Origin: Proteobacteria bacterium DTSAM18
Lineage (GTDB): Bacteria; Myxococcota_A; UBA796; GCA-2862545
Length of the DNA: 64,000 nucleotides
NCBI GenBank assembly: GCA_028767165.1
Contig: JARACJ010000001.1
Coordinates: forward strand, 620,001 to 684,000
Reading direction: 5' to 3'
The first letter of the stretch is position 1. Every line of letters starts with the position of its first letter. Under the pieces are notes generated by a model, which saw only the letters and a list, made by a program, of their open reading frames with translations, did no database searches and was not told the origin of the DNA. Of this stretch, positions 16,805 through 25,562 are shown one piece after another. Made by a program: the position numbers and the translations under genes.

Positions 16805-17272
16805 ATGATTGGGGCTGATATTCCTGGCATGTCGCTTTTGATGGGCCCCCCGTCAGATGCTGCCATCGCGCACAATTTCCAGGTCATCCTGGGCGGCGAC
16901 ATCATCGGAGACTTCTACGGGGTCGATGGCCTCGGAAAGACGATCGGTGCCATGCCCTACAAGGAGCTCGGGCGCCTCGTGCCCCTGCAGCTCATCGATC
17001 ATGGCAGCTATTCCAACGTGGTCCTCAAGTGGGGCCGCATGGATCGCAACCTGCTGTGGCGCTGGATGCAGGAGGTCGAGTTCGGCGGCCAGTTCCGAAA
17101 GGACCTCGTCATCATGCAGCTCGACCGGTCCAAGTTCCCCACGCGAAGCTTCGTCATCGCCGGCGCCTTCCCGGTGCGCTGGAGCGGCGGCACCATGGAC
17201 TCGAGCGCCACGACCATCGCTGTCGAAGAGATCGAGCTCGCCTACCATGCGCTCGAGATGGTCGCCATCTAG
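16805..17272 (+). CDS. CIS inner tube protein 2 (gp19-like paralogue)
   Basis: A 155-residue protein of the phage tail tube family: AHNFQVILGGDIIGDFYGVDGL, SNVVLKWGRMDRNLLWRWMQEV and a C-terminal strand AVEEIELAYHALEMV. ATG 16805 lies 7 bases after GAGG; a GTG at 16799 overlapping the previous stop is less well spaced. CIS loci often carry a second tube protein that forms the baseplate-proximal or terminal ring, and the position just before the gp53-type adaptor supports that. Confidence 0.88.
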   Translation: MIGADIPGMSLLMGPPSDAAIAHNFQVILGGDIIGDFYGVDGLGKTIGAMPYKELGRLVPLQLIDHGSYSNVVLKWGRMDRNLLWRWMQEVEFGGQFRKDLVIMQLDRSKFPTRSFVIAGAFPVRWSGGTMDSSATTIAVEEIELAYHALEMVAI

Positions 17273-17283
17273 GAGGAACCACC

Positions 17284-17883
17284 ATGATGCAGACCCTCAC
17301 CATTCCGTCCTACTCGTCTCCTGGCACGAGTGATGGCTTCTTCTCTTCGCTCACCAAGGGCACGCTCGAGGTCTGCTCCGGCGAGGTCACCGTGTCGGGG
17401 ATGCAGTCCACCACGGTGAACTTCCAGTTCAACCCGGAAGACATCAGCATCACCCGCGAGATCAACTGGACCACGTCCGACAGCCGGAATGCCAACTCCA
17501 CCCAGAACTACAGCGGCTCGACGGGTGACTCCATCTCCTTCATGCTGATGTACGACGCCACCGAGGGCGGAGACTGGGATACCGCGGCCATCCAGGCCGA
17601 GGTCGACACCCTGGTCAACCTCACGCGAGCAGCGGCACAGAAGGCAGACACCGATGGTGGGCGTACCCGTCCTCCCTACGTGAAGTTCGCCCTGAACGCG
17701 ATCAAGTTCGTGGGTGGCATCGACGGGTTGACGATCAAGTACCTGATGCTCGACGCAGAGGGCAATCCGATGCGGCTCACCGTCGACCTGTCCTTGAAGG
17801 GCATTGCATTCGGTGATGATCCCAAGCCGCTGTACAACGCCAGCAAGACCGCCAACGACACCACGGTCGACGCCAGTGCTTGA
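17284..17883 (+). CDS. CIS tube-baseplate adaptor (gp53/CIS_tube-like, no LysM)
   Basis: A 199-residue protein with AGGAGGAACCACC before the ATG. The segment VNFQFNPEDISITREINWTTSDS is the hallmark of the CIS_tube/gp53 family (NPxxI followed by an aromatic strand), followed by a MLMYDATEGGDWDTAAIQAEVDTL helix and the KFALNAIKFVGGIDGLTIKYLMLDAEGNPMRLTVDLSLKGIAF strands. Family members in extracellular CIS usually have a C-terminal LysM domain; the protein ends at residue 199 with no LysM visible. Joins the tube to the baseplate hub. Confidence 0.8.
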   Translation: MMQTLTIPSYSSPGTSDGFFSSLTKGTLEVCSGEVTVSGMQSTTVNFQFNPEDISITREINWTTSDSRNANSTQNYSGSTGDSISFMLMYDATEGGDWDTAAIQAEVDTLVNLTRAAAQKADTDGGRTRPPYVKFALNAIKFVGGIDGLTIKYLMLDAEGNPMRLTVDLSLKGIAFGDDPKPLYNASKTANDTTVDASA

Positions 17884-17926
17884 TGTCGCTGGTGGCGATC
17901 AGGCGTTGTCCTGAAGGAGATTCCTG

Positions 17927-19006
17927 ATGTCCGGTAAGCCGACAGAGATGTCAGTGAAGATCGGTGGCACCGCGCTCAGCGACGATGCCATGCACTCGAT
18001 GCAGAGCGTGGTCGTCCGCGATTCGCTCGAGCACATCGACTCCGTCGAGGTCGCGTTCATCCTTCCCGGTGGAAGTGGTGAGGCCGTGGCCAAGGAAGTG
18101 GCGAAGTACGGCGACGAGATGCTCGTGGAGCTGAAGCTCGATGGTACGGCCAAGCGTACGGTTGGCGGCGACATCGTCGCGGTGTCGTGGTCCCAGCATC
18201 GAGAGGGTGATCGGATGGTCACCGTCACGGCGCTCGATCCCAGGCATCGGCTCCGCAAGCCTCGCCAGACCACGAAGGCCAACGACCGGCGCTACGTCGG
18301 CAAGACCGCCTCGGACATCGTCAAGGACATTGCACAGAGCTGGAAGCTCGGGGTCGATGCACAGTCCACGAATGCCACCATCAAGTCCTTCCAGCACTAT
18401 GGAGACGATGCCTCCATCATCAAGCACCTTGCGGATGAAAACGGCTACATCATGCGGATCGACGTGGAAAGCGGATCGCCCAAGCTGATCTTCGCCAGGC
18501 GAGAGGCGCCCGTCGGGGGTAGCACGGTCGAGCTGGACTTCACGCTGGATCTGATGGATCTCAGCTTCGAGCACGACCTCAGCAACATCGTCACGTCGGT
18601 CAAGGTGGCGGGTTTCAACCCCATCACCGACGAGGATCCGGTCTACACCGAAGCCAAGAAGAGCGTCCTGTCTCCGCTGAACGACAAGACGGGCATCGAC
18701 TACGTCTCCGGTACCTGGGGAGACTTCCCGGAGGTCATCTCCGAGACCGACGGTGCCAGGGGCATGAAATCAGAGACGAAGGACAAGGCCGAGGGCATCC
18801 TGCGTGCTCGCGCCATGACCTTCGTGAATGGTCGTGCCGTCACCTATTTCCGCCCGGATGTGCGCAGTGGGGGAAAGGTGAAGATCAAGAACGGTGGTTG
18901 GCCTTTTGACGGCATCTACGTCGTCAAGGAGGCGCACCACATCTTCGAGATGGGCGAATACCGAAGTGAGTTCCATCTCATGGCAGACAGCATCGCGTCA
19001 CCTTGA
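17927..19006 (+). CDS. Baseplate hub protein (gpD/gp27, VgrG N-terminal-like)
   Basis: A 359-residue late-control-gene-D-type protein. Consistent features: VKIGGTALSDDAMHSMQSVVVRDSLEHIDSVEVAF at the start, DIVAVSWSQHREGDRMVTVTALDPRHRL, the gp27-type helical segment RYVGKTASDIVKDIAQSWKL followed by FQHYGDDASIIKHLADENGYIMRID, and a beta-rich C terminus. Forms the trimeric hub on which the separate spike (11519) is expected to sit. A clear intrinsic terminator follows 24 bases after the stop. Confidence 0.85.
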   Translation: MSGKPTEMSVKIGGTALSDDAMHSMQSVVVRDSLEHIDSVEVAFILPGGSGEAVAKEVAKYGDEMLVELKLDGTAKRTVGGDIVAVSWSQHREGDRMVTVTALDPRHRLRKPRQTTKANDRRYVGKTASDIVKDIAQSWKLGVDAQSTNATIKSFQHYGDDASIIKHLADENGYIMRIDVESGSPKLIFARREAPVGGSTVELDFTLDLMDLSFEHDLSNIVTSVKVAGFNPITDEDPVYTEAKKSVLSPLNDKTGIDYVSGTWGDFPEVISETDGARGMKSETKDKAEGILRARAMTFVNGRAVTYFRPDVRSGGKVKIKNGGWPFDGIYVVKEAHHIFEMGEYRSEFHLMADSIASP

Positions 19007-19029
19007 ATCTGGGCTCTCGGGGGCTCCGG

Positions 19030-19053
19030 GGTGGCGAACGTCGCCACCTTTTT
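19030..19053 (+). terminator. Intrinsic terminator after the hub gene
   Basis: A perfect 8-bp stem (GGTGGCGA at 19030-19037, TCGCCACC at 19041-19048) with a 3-base loop followed by five T. It separates the spike-sheath-tube-hub block from the baseplate/membrane block starting at 19121, so the second block may depend on readthrough or its own promoter. Confidence 0.8.
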
Positions 19054-19120
19054 CATGGAGTCTTTTTTTAGCCGGTGCGGTGGTGTATCGTGGGTTGTCC
19101 CGGATGAATGAGGACAGGGC

Positions 19121-19543
19121 ATGACATTCTCCTTTTCCCCCGCCATTCCTCTCGACGAGGCCCGCCCCTGGTCCGCAGGGCAGGAGGCGCTCGCGCACCA
19201 GGTCCGAATGGTACTGGAAACCCGGCCTGGCCAACTTCCATGGCGACCGGAGTTCGGTTGCGATCTCGAGGAGATCGTCGGGTACTGCGCCACACCTGAC
19301 GTCGTCTCGTTTGCCCGCTCCCGTGTGCGAAGCGCACTGCGTCGCAGCCTGAGAGGCGTCACGGTCACCCGTTGCGATGTCCGCGTCGTCTCCAACGACG
19401 CCCAGGGCTTTCTCGGGGAACGCTCCCTGCCTGCTGCAGAGGCGGCTCTCACCCCCGTGGGGGTCAGCGCCTCCATCTTCGTGGATCTGGAGATCCAGGG
19501 GCCTGCGGGCACGGTGTCGATGTCCGCCAACCTCACGGGCTGA
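19121..19543 (+). CDS. Baseplate wedge protein gp25-like
   Basis: A 140-residue protein of the GPW/gp25 family: QVRMVLETRPGQLPWRPEFGCDLEEIVGYC is the diagnostic segment (T4 gp25 and T6SS TssE carry the same LETRPGxRxxxPxFG core), followed by a helix in VVSFARSRVRSALRRSLRGV and the C-terminal beta part with VTRCDVRVVSN. It initiates sheath polymerisation from the baseplate. First gene after the internal terminator. Confidence 0.92.
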   Translation: MTFSFSPAIPLDEARPWSAGQEALAHQVRMVLETRPGQLPWRPEFGCDLEEIVGYCATPDVVSFARSRVRSALRRSLRGVTVTRCDVRVVSNDAQGFLGERSLPAAEAALTPVGVSASIFVDLEIQGPAGTVSMSANLTG

Positions 19544-19574
19544 CAGCCCCCCAACCGTATCCACTGGTTTTCAC

Positions 19575-19604
19575 CTACTCCCATCTACTCCCATCTACTC
19601 CCAT
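19575..19604 (+). repeat. Three tandem copies of a 10-base unit
   Basis: CTACTCCCAT is repeated exactly three times, 20 bases before the GTG of the gpJ-like gene. It lies in the 80-base gap between gp25 and that gene, just upstream of the ribosome binding site (GGAGAA). Copy-number change would alter the spacing of the two genes but not their coding sequence. Confidence 0.9.
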
Positions 19605-19623
19605 CTATCAGCGGAGAAATCCC

Positions 19624-22092
19624 GTGCGTGTACCGCCTCCCGGTCAGTTGAAGCTCGACCGTGGACTCCTTCTCCAGGATGTTCGCGATCGCCTCGTTGA
19701 GCGTCTTCCCCACTACGCAGACAGGGACGAGGATCCCACGGATCCAGGCTGGCTTCTGCTGGAGCAGGCCGCATGGCTCGTCGAGATGCTGTCGGAGCAG
19801 CTCGACAAGTACCCGTTCACGGTGGTTCAGCAGCTCGTCCACATGATGGGGGGCCAGCTGCGTCCAGCACAGCCCGCCATCGGCGTGGGCGTGGCTCAGG
19901 TGTCCAAGGAAGGCCGGGTCGAGCTCGACAACCGAAGGCCATCTCCCTGGCGATTCTTCACGCCCCAGGATGAGGAGATGGAGAGCGTCGAGTTCGTTCC
20001 AGTCGAGTCCGGGGTGAACCTCCGCAACTGCTACTTCCGATCGGCGTGTACCTTCGAGTCGGACGAGCTCCGCCTGGTCGGTCCCATGGCCACGGCAGCC
20101 GGGTTGGATGGTCAGGTGATCTGGCGGAAGCCGGCGCGCGCGAGCAAGGTGTTCGACGCCGAGCGCATCCGGTTCACGGCGGTCACCAACAACGTCGATG
20201 GCCTGATGGAGGCCTTCGAGAACGCCCTGAAGCTCCTCGAGGAGCGTCGGGTCGGCTGGCTGAAGCTGCAGTACGAGCAGGTTGGCCGCGAGAAGGTCGT
20301 CCTCACGGCCGAGGTCGATCCGGCCGGGGCATTTGCGACGGCGGCTCCCGCGGGTATCTGGGCGGGTGGCGATCTGCTCGGTGACTGGGGCACGCTCGAT
20401 GGCACCACCTGGACCCCATCGGTGAGCATCCAGGAGCACCCGCTTCTTCCCCCGCACCTGCATGGGCAGTACCCCCTGCCGGGGTACGAGGAAGGGCAGA
20501 TCCTGCTCACCGACATCCCCGAGAACTTCCCGGTCGCGGAGCTTCTGCGTCGAAAGGCCAGCCCCATGCCCGAGGCCGTGGTCGAGGCCATCTGGAAGAC
20601 CCTCGGCAACCTCGACTCCCGCATCCTCGCCATCAAGCCTTCCATCGGTGTGGACTTCGGCTCCCAGGAGGATGCTGACGATCTCGAGCCCGAGTGGGTC
20701 GCTCAGGTGCTCACCGCCGGGTTGTGGAGCGAACTCGATGCCGGCCAGCCCAACACCGTGTTCCACGTCGACATGTCGCCGGGCAAGAGCGAGGCGGGCA
20801 CGTTGCGCGTGGCACTGGTGTTCGAGTCCGGTAGGAACGCACGCTTCCCGAAGCCTCGCTTCTTCGCGTCGGACGCGAAGGGCAAGCTCGGGCGTAGTCC
20901 GCTCGAGGCCCGGGAGGCATGGCGGCTGTCGCTGCCGCCTCGTCGGGGCGCAAAGATCATGCCTACTGTCGTGGCGTTCGACGTGACCATCGCAGCCGGT
21001 GCGAGCGATGTCCTCGTCATCTCCGGCGGCATGCCCACCGGGGCGATGGTCAATGCCTTCCTGATCGGCAACGTACCCGCCGTCGCGGATGGTCGGTCGC
21101 TCGTGATCGAACGCAACGTTCCCACCGATGTCACCATGCTGTTCGATGATCTCATCGATGGAAAGGTGATGGAGCAGCTCCTGGAGGAGCCCATCCATCC
21201 TACGGCTGCCTCGGTGTTGCGCGCGCTCGCCCTGAGTCACTTCCCGGTCGCAGACCAGGAGGCCATCGTCGACTGGGATGGCGTCAAGCTCGATGTGTCC
21301 GAGGGCGCACTCACCATCAATGCGCCATCGGCGGACGGCACGTTCCGGGTCGTGCGCCCTGGTACGCGGCTGCGTCTGGACTGGTACCGCCGCACGGATG
21401 GAGAGCGGGGCAACAAGCCGGCCGGTGTCATTCGCCTGGTCGAACAGCCTCCGCAGGTCGTGCCCACCATCGATGCCATCACCAACCCCCTGGGTACGTA
21501 CTACGGGTCCAATCGCGAGGAGCCCGAGGCCGCGATCGAGCGCTTGTTCGGTCCTGCGGGTGGAACCCCCGTGCTCGCTGCGGACTTCGAGCGGGTGGTT
21601 CGTCAGGCGCTCGGCAACCGTGGTCGTGGCTGGATGGTGCGCTGCTGGACCTACGCAGAGCGGGCACTGGTGAGCACGAGTCTCTGGCCGATCGTCGGAC
21701 CGGAGGAGCCCCAGGACGCCGACATCGTCGAACTCGGCATCGCACTGGACGAGGCGGGGCCGGACACGCTGCTCGTGGCCATCGGCCTGCCAGGTGGCGT
21801 GCTCCCCGACGACGATCTCGACTGGGCTCGCCGCACGGTCAAGCGCTCGGTCCAGCGGCTCGCGCGTCGGCTTCCCACCGTCAAGGAAGCGCTCGTCACG
21901 CGGCTGTGGCCACTGCGCATGGAGGTCACGTCGGAGGCCGAGGAGTTCCTCACCCCGAGCTACGACCTCGACCACATGGTGGGTGAGGTGTTCGACTCCA
22001 TCGGCCGCACCATGGCGGAGCGTCCGAAGGCAGTCGTGTTGCTCAACGCGGCCGTCACCGAGGTGGTGGTCCGTGAGCAGGAGGTCCTGTGA
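19624..22092 (+). CDS. Large baseplate protein (gpJ/gp6/TssF-like)
   Basis: An 822-residue protein from GTG 19624 (GGAGAA upstream); the open frame extends further back but only over the gp25 gene. N-terminal RDRLVERLPHYADRDEDPTDPGWLLLEQAAWLVEMLSEQL is the typical gp6/gpJ-type start in CIS, where each wedge protein begins with a helical clamp; the next ~500 residues are mixed beta domains; the C-terminal region (VKRSVQRLARRLPTVKEALVTRLWPLRMEV) resembles the J-type gating end. Equivalent to Pvc11/Afp11. It overlaps the next baseplate gene. Confidence 0.75.
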   Translation: MRVPPPGQLKLDRGLLLQDVRDRLVERLPHYADRDEDPTDPGWLLLEQAAWLVEMLSEQLDKYPFTVVQQLVHMMGGQLRPAQPAIGVGVAQVSKEGRVELDNRRPSPWRFFTPQDEEMESVEFVPVESGVNLRNCYFRSACTFESDELRLVGPMATAAGLDGQVIWRKPARASKVFDAERIRFTAVTNNVDGLMEAFENALKLLEERRVGWLKLQYEQVGREKVVLTAEVDPAGAFATAAPAGIWAGGDLLGDWGTLDGTTWTPSVSIQEHPLLPPHLHGQYPLPGYEEGQILLTDIPENFPVAELLRRKASPMPEAVVEAIWKTLGNLDSRILAIKPSIGVDFGSQEDADDLEPEWVAQVLTAGLWSELDAGQPNTVFHVDMSPGKSEAGTLRVALVFESGRNARFPKPRFFASDAKGKLGRSPLEAREAWRLSLPPRRGAKIMPTVVAFDVTIAAGASDVLVISGGMPTGAMVNAFLIGNVPAVADGRSLVIERNVPTDVTMLFDDLIDGKVMEQLLEEPIHPTAASVLRALALSHFPVADQEAIVDWDGVKLDVSEGALTINAPSADGTFRVVRPGTRLRLDWYRRTDGERGNKPAGVIRLVEQPPQVVPTIDAITNPLGTYYGSNREEPEAAIERLFGPAGGTPVLAADFERVVRQALGNRGRGWMVRCWTYAERALVSTSLWPIVGPEEPQDADIVELGIALDEAGPDTLLVAIGLPGGVLPDDDLDWARRTVKRSVQRLARRLPTVKEALVTRLWPLRMEVTSEAEEFLTPSYDLDHMVGEVFDSIGRTMAERPKAVVLLNAAVTEVVVREQEVL

Positions 22093-22892
22093 ACTCCACG
22101 GCGCTCAGGTTGCCAGAGCTGGAATGGTCCGTCCGGTCGGCCACGGGTGAGCTGCAGCAGCTCAGCTGGGTCGACACCACGCTGCGGTCGGAGGCGATCG
22201 AGTTGTCCCAGGTGGATCAGGGGGGCGGACAGGTGGCCTTCACGAGCGGGGGCTACCTCGCTCGGCTGCCTGGTCCCATCCTGCAGGCCGCGCAGGAGCT
22301 GCAGGCCAGCGGACGGGTAGGGGGCTGGGAGGTGCTCAGCCTCATCTTCAGCCGCATGGAGTGGATGGTGGCCTCGAGGCGATACCTCTGGTCACCGTCT
22401 TCTCCGGTCCCCCGGCTGCTGAGTACGTTGGTGCACACCTTTGGCGTCGAGGCGACCTGCCACGCCAACGATCCCGAGCGCCTGGCAAGGCTCACGGCCC
22501 TTCTGCCGACCTGGCATCCCCATCGGGGAACCGTCGCGCGGGCTCGCGAGGTCCTCGAGACCTGCGGCATGTCCGACCAGCTCGAGAAGGTCCGGACCTG
22601 TCGGCCCGAGGAGAACAAGGGGAGGGGACTTCCTCTGCTGTCAGACGAGGTCTTCGCCTGCCATGATCAGAAGTGGTGGGAGAACCGCCACTCCGGAGAG
22701 GCCACGCCCGTCCATCGCATCGAGGATGGCGTGGTACGATTCCAGCCGCAAGACGGCGACAACTTCGAGCTGCGCAGGGAAGACGTCCTCGTCACCTGGA
22801 AGGTCGGTCGACCCATCCCCCGCGAAGCCATTCGACTGCTGCCTGCCTGGACCGTGGTCCGGCTTGCTGCGCCCACCGGAAGGAAGAAATGA
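22089..22892 (+). CDS. Baseplate protein gpI/gp7-like
   Basis: A 267-residue protein whose GTG start overlaps the TGA of the gpJ-like gene. The middle segment LLPTWHPHRGTVARAREVLETCG matches the WxxxRGTxxGL signature of gpI-type baseplate proteins (Pvc12, TssG and phage gpI share this element). The C-terminal ~90 residues (HRIEDGVVRFQPQDGDNFELRREDVLVTW) form a separate beta-rich part. It pairs with gpJ in baseplate wedges. Confidence 0.6.
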   Translation: MNSTALRLPELEWSVRSATGELQQLSWVDTTLRSEAIELSQVDQGGGQVAFTSGGYLARLPGPILQAAQELQASGRVGGWEVLSLIFSRMEWMVASRRYLWSPSSPVPRLLSTLVHTFGVEATCHANDPERLARLTALLPTWHPHRGTVARAREVLETCGMSDQLEKVRTCRPEENKGRGLPLLSDEVFACHDQKWWENRHSGEATPVHRIEDGVVRFQPQDGDNFELRREDVLVTWKVGRPIPREAIRLLPAWTVVRLAAPTGRKK

Positions 22893-23761
22893 GCCAGCTG
22901 AACGTTTTTCGACCCATTGAAGGTGCAGTCCTCGATCTCGAGAGCCTGCAGGCTGTTTCGAACATCACCGACAGCTTCCTCGATGCCTACCTCGCGGTCG
23001 CCTGGCCCCAGGGCAACAGCCTCGTGCTCGATGGCCTGGAGATCCGCGGAGATCATGCACAGGCGGGTCCTCCGGGTACCGTCCGTCCGGACTCCAAGAG
23101 CGACCGGGTCGTGGTCACGCCGGGAACAGCCATCCTGACGGGGCGGAACGGACGCCGCTACCTCTTCAAGGTCGAGGAGGAGCTCAGCGCCCCGTGGCCG
23201 ACCCAGGCGGGTTCGGCCGTGCAGGGCGCCCTCGTGCTCATGCCGAAGATCGCTGCAGCTACTTCGGGTGGTTCCGTTCGCGTGGCGCGAGAGTCGGTGT
23301 CTGCAGTGCTCGGTTTCGTGAAGCACGACCAGATGGAGGCGCCTTTCCTGCTGCCCTTGGCTAGCTCCATCGGCAACGGCCGTGACTGGGCCTCTGACCA
23401 TCGGCGCATCTGGCAGCCGGAGCACGCTGCGGTGCGCGCGTTGATCAAGCGCTTTGAGAGCCTGGAACGAACGGTGTGGCGCGCGGAGCCCGAAGGGTCC
23501 GTGTGGGATCGTCAGGTGCTGGGGCGAAACTGGGTCCGCTACCAGACGGTGGCGGCGAGCTCGCTGCAGGCAGCCAAGATGGCACTCCTCGGACGGGCCA
23601 CCACCACCCTCGAACGTGTCCGCATCCTCAATGCACTCTTCGAGTCGCTGCATGCTTCCGTGGAGCGTGCAGCCACGGATCTCCTTCAAATGCTCGGCGG
23701 CGGCGAAGCGGTGGGTCCCTACCGCAAGGTCGGTGAGCGCATCCTGAGAGGCAACGGGTGA
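22889..23761 (+). CDS. Putative baseplate accessory protein, unknown family
   Basis: A 290-residue soluble protein coupled to both neighbours (ATGA overlaps at 22889 and 23758). The N-terminal half is beta-rich (PGTAILTGRNGRRYLFKVEEEL), the C-terminal half helical (IKRFESLERTVWRAEP and TTTLERVRILNALFESLHASVERAATDLLQML). That beta-then-helix build, and its place between the gpI-like baseplate gene and a membrane protein gene, recalls the position of the T6SS baseplate-to-membrane adaptor TssK. There is no clear sequence signature for TssK, so this is a hypothesis. Confidence 0.5.
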   Translation: MSQLNVFRPIEGAVLDLESLQAVSNITDSFLDAYLAVAWPQGNSLVLDGLEIRGDHAQAGPPGTVRPDSKSDRVVVTPGTAILTGRNGRRYLFKVEEELSAPWPTQAGSAVQGALVLMPKIAAATSGGSVRVARESVSAVLGFVKHDQMEAPFLLPLASSIGNGRDWASDHRRIWQPEHAAVRALIKRFESLERTVWRAEPEGSVWDRQVLGRNWVRYQTVAASSLQAAKMALLGRATTTLERVRILNALFESLHASVERAATDLLQMLGGGEAVGPYRKVGERILRGNG

Positions 23762-25437
23762 GCGTCAATCCTCTTTCCGCAATGGGCCGGTGGCGCGGCG
23801 GTGAAGGCGCCATCGAGATCTTGCTTCCCCTCCTCGTGATGGGCGGAGCGTGGTTCTTCGTGTACGGCGTGTTGTCTGCCCCCATGGGCGTTCGACCCTT
23901 CACCGTCATGGAGCTCTGGGCTTGTCTTGGGGCCTGTGTCGGCCTCACGGCCTGGGCGATCTCCCGCCAGCTCTACATGGGCGGAAAGAGGAGTCCGTGG
24001 TCCCTCGTGTCCACTTCCGTCATCGTGTCACTCGGCCTGGCCTGGCTCGTGGCCGGTCGCGTGGAGAAGGCCTTCACGGACAACTGTTCCGAAGCCTTCG
24101 AAGGCGAGATCATCCAGCTTGCCGCCATCGACCAGGGTGACACGTTCGCCAATCTCGCGAACACGTCCGGTGTGGCATGCAAGGTGGGCGGCGTGGTCGA
24201 CAATGTCTACCTGGTGGGCACCTTGATGCGTCCCGCCTGGGACGGCCAGCTCACCGTGCCCCTGCTGCTGTTCCTCGTGGCCGTGGCCGTGTTCGCTACC
24301 CTCGGGCTGCGTACCGTACGCATGCGTCCCACGAGCATCGCCTTCAAGCTCATGAAGCTGCTCCGATTCGCGCCTGCGAAGGGCAGCAAGGCGGCCATGG
24401 GCGAGCCGGCGCCGTCCAAGGGCGAGGTCGTGGCCTGCAACAACCCCACGCTGTGGGGCGAGACATGCGGGCAGATCTACAGCAAGGAGAAGGAGTGGTA
24501 CGCGGGGGAGTGGTGTGTGCGATGCCAGCAGGCGTTCGTGCCCGCGCCCAGGACCTTCACGTTCCGGATCGTCACCCTGTTCACGGGAGATGTCGACATC
24601 CTCAACGGTATCGAGCGCATCGATACCGTGAGCTGGCCCCGTGGCGAGCCCATCGCGCCCGATGGTCGTCTGTCCGGTCAGGAGCGTTGGGTGGTGCTGG
24701 GTACCATGGAGTTCCCGGACATCATCACGGTGGCGCAGGCCCTTGCACTCGTTCATGAGCAGCTCGAGACCTGGAAGGGGTCGGACGATGCTCGTGTCCA
24801 TGTCGCGGCACGCGCGGCGGTCGCCCGCAGCTCGAAGGTCTCCTGCTGGTTCTGGAGAGGACAGCTCTCCCACCGGCTCACCTACGCGCGTCCCACGAAC
24901 GATGTCCTCCTGGCCATGGGCCCGCAGAGGCTTCGGGATCTCATCGAAGATGGCGGCGACGAGCTGTGGCTGCAGCTCGACATCGGTCTGCTGCCGCTGG
25001 AGCTTCGTACGGGCTTCAAGAAGACCTTCGTCGAAGACGGCAGGGCTCCCGAGCTGCAGAATTCCAAGTTCGACCTTTGGGTGCCTGTGAGCAACCAGAA
25101 GCTCTCTTCTGAAGACCTCGGGCTGTGGGTTCCCCGTGTCGAGGGTCATGCGCTGCGTTCCTGGCTCTCCCTCGATCGCCTCCGCAGCGACAAGATCAAG
25201 GGCGTCACGGTGCCACTTCCGTACCTGCGCTACGACCCCTCGAACCGCGGTCGTCCACCGGAAGGCCACGACCTGCTGCCAACGCCGGGCAGCCTCGACA
25301 TGGTGCGTTACCCGATGAACAACATGGGCATGGAGCCGGAAGGGGAGCGCAGGATCGGAGCCTCCATCAGCGAGTGGGACTGGATGGAGTGGAAGCAGAT
25401 CGAGCTGCTCCGCAAGGAGTGCCTGGTTCTCGAGTAG
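23758..25437 (+). CDS. Four-pass inner membrane protein with cytoplasmic zinc-ribbon-like domain (CIS-linked)
   Basis: A 559-residue protein. Four membrane spans at about residues 20-40, 50-70, 82-102 and 164-184, giving both termini in the cytoplasm. The region after span 4 has Cys227, Cys237, Cys253 and Cys256 (C-x9-C-x15-C-x2-C), a probable structural zinc site, followed by ~300 residues of mixed alpha/beta sequence (WVPVSNQKLSSEDLGLWVPR). The start overlaps the previous baseplate gene by four bases. It is the last gene before a strong terminator. I infer a membrane anchor for the CIS baseplate; no known family recognised. Confidence 0.7.
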   Translation: MSVNPLSAMGRWRGGEGAIEILLPLLVMGGAWFFVYGVLSAPMGVRPFTVMELWACLGACVGLTAWAISRQLYMGGKRSPWSLVSTSVIVSLGLAWLVAGRVEKAFTDNCSEAFEGEIIQLAAIDQGDTFANLANTSGVACKVGGVVDNVYLVGTLMRPAWDGQLTVPLLLFLVAVAVFATLGLRTVRMRPTSIAFKLMKLLRFAPAKGSKAAMGEPAPSKGEVVACNNPTLWGETCGQIYSKEKEWYAGEWCVRCQQAFVPAPRTFTFRIVTLFTGDVDILNGIERIDTVSWPRGEPIAPDGRLSGQERWVVLGTMEFPDIITVAQALALVHEQLETWKGSDDARVHVAARAAVARSSKVSCWFWRGQLSHRLTYARPTNDVLLAMGPQRLRDLIEDGGDELWLQLDIGLLPLELRTGFKKTFVEDGRAPELQNSKFDLWVPVSNQKLSSEDLGLWVPRVEGHALRSWLSLDRLRSDKIKGVTVPLPYLRYDPSNRGRPPEGHDLLPTPGSLDMVRYPMNNMGMEPEGERRIGASISEWDWMEWKQIELLRKECLVLE

Positions 25438-25460
25438 CGCAGGCAGTTCCTGGCTTGCGC

Positions 25461-25494
25461 AACCCCGTGCCGCGAGAGGGCGACGGGGTTTTTT
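25461..25494 (+). terminator. Intrinsic terminator closing the baseplate block
   Basis: An 8-bp stem (AACCCCGT at 25461-25468, ACGGGGTT at 25483-25490) with a 14-base loop and a run of T through 25494, 24 bases after the stop of the four-pass membrane protein. Confidence 0.85.
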
Positions 25495-25562
25495 CATGCG
25501 CGCCGCGGCGACGTTGGCTGGAAGACGTGGGAAGCAATTCCATCTGGTGAAGGGAAACGTCG

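Noticed and set aside
19372-19623. Extension of the gpJ-like gene into the gp25 gene
   Set aside because: The frame merely stays open across the gp25 gene; GTG 19624 has a ribosome binding site and begins conserved sequence.
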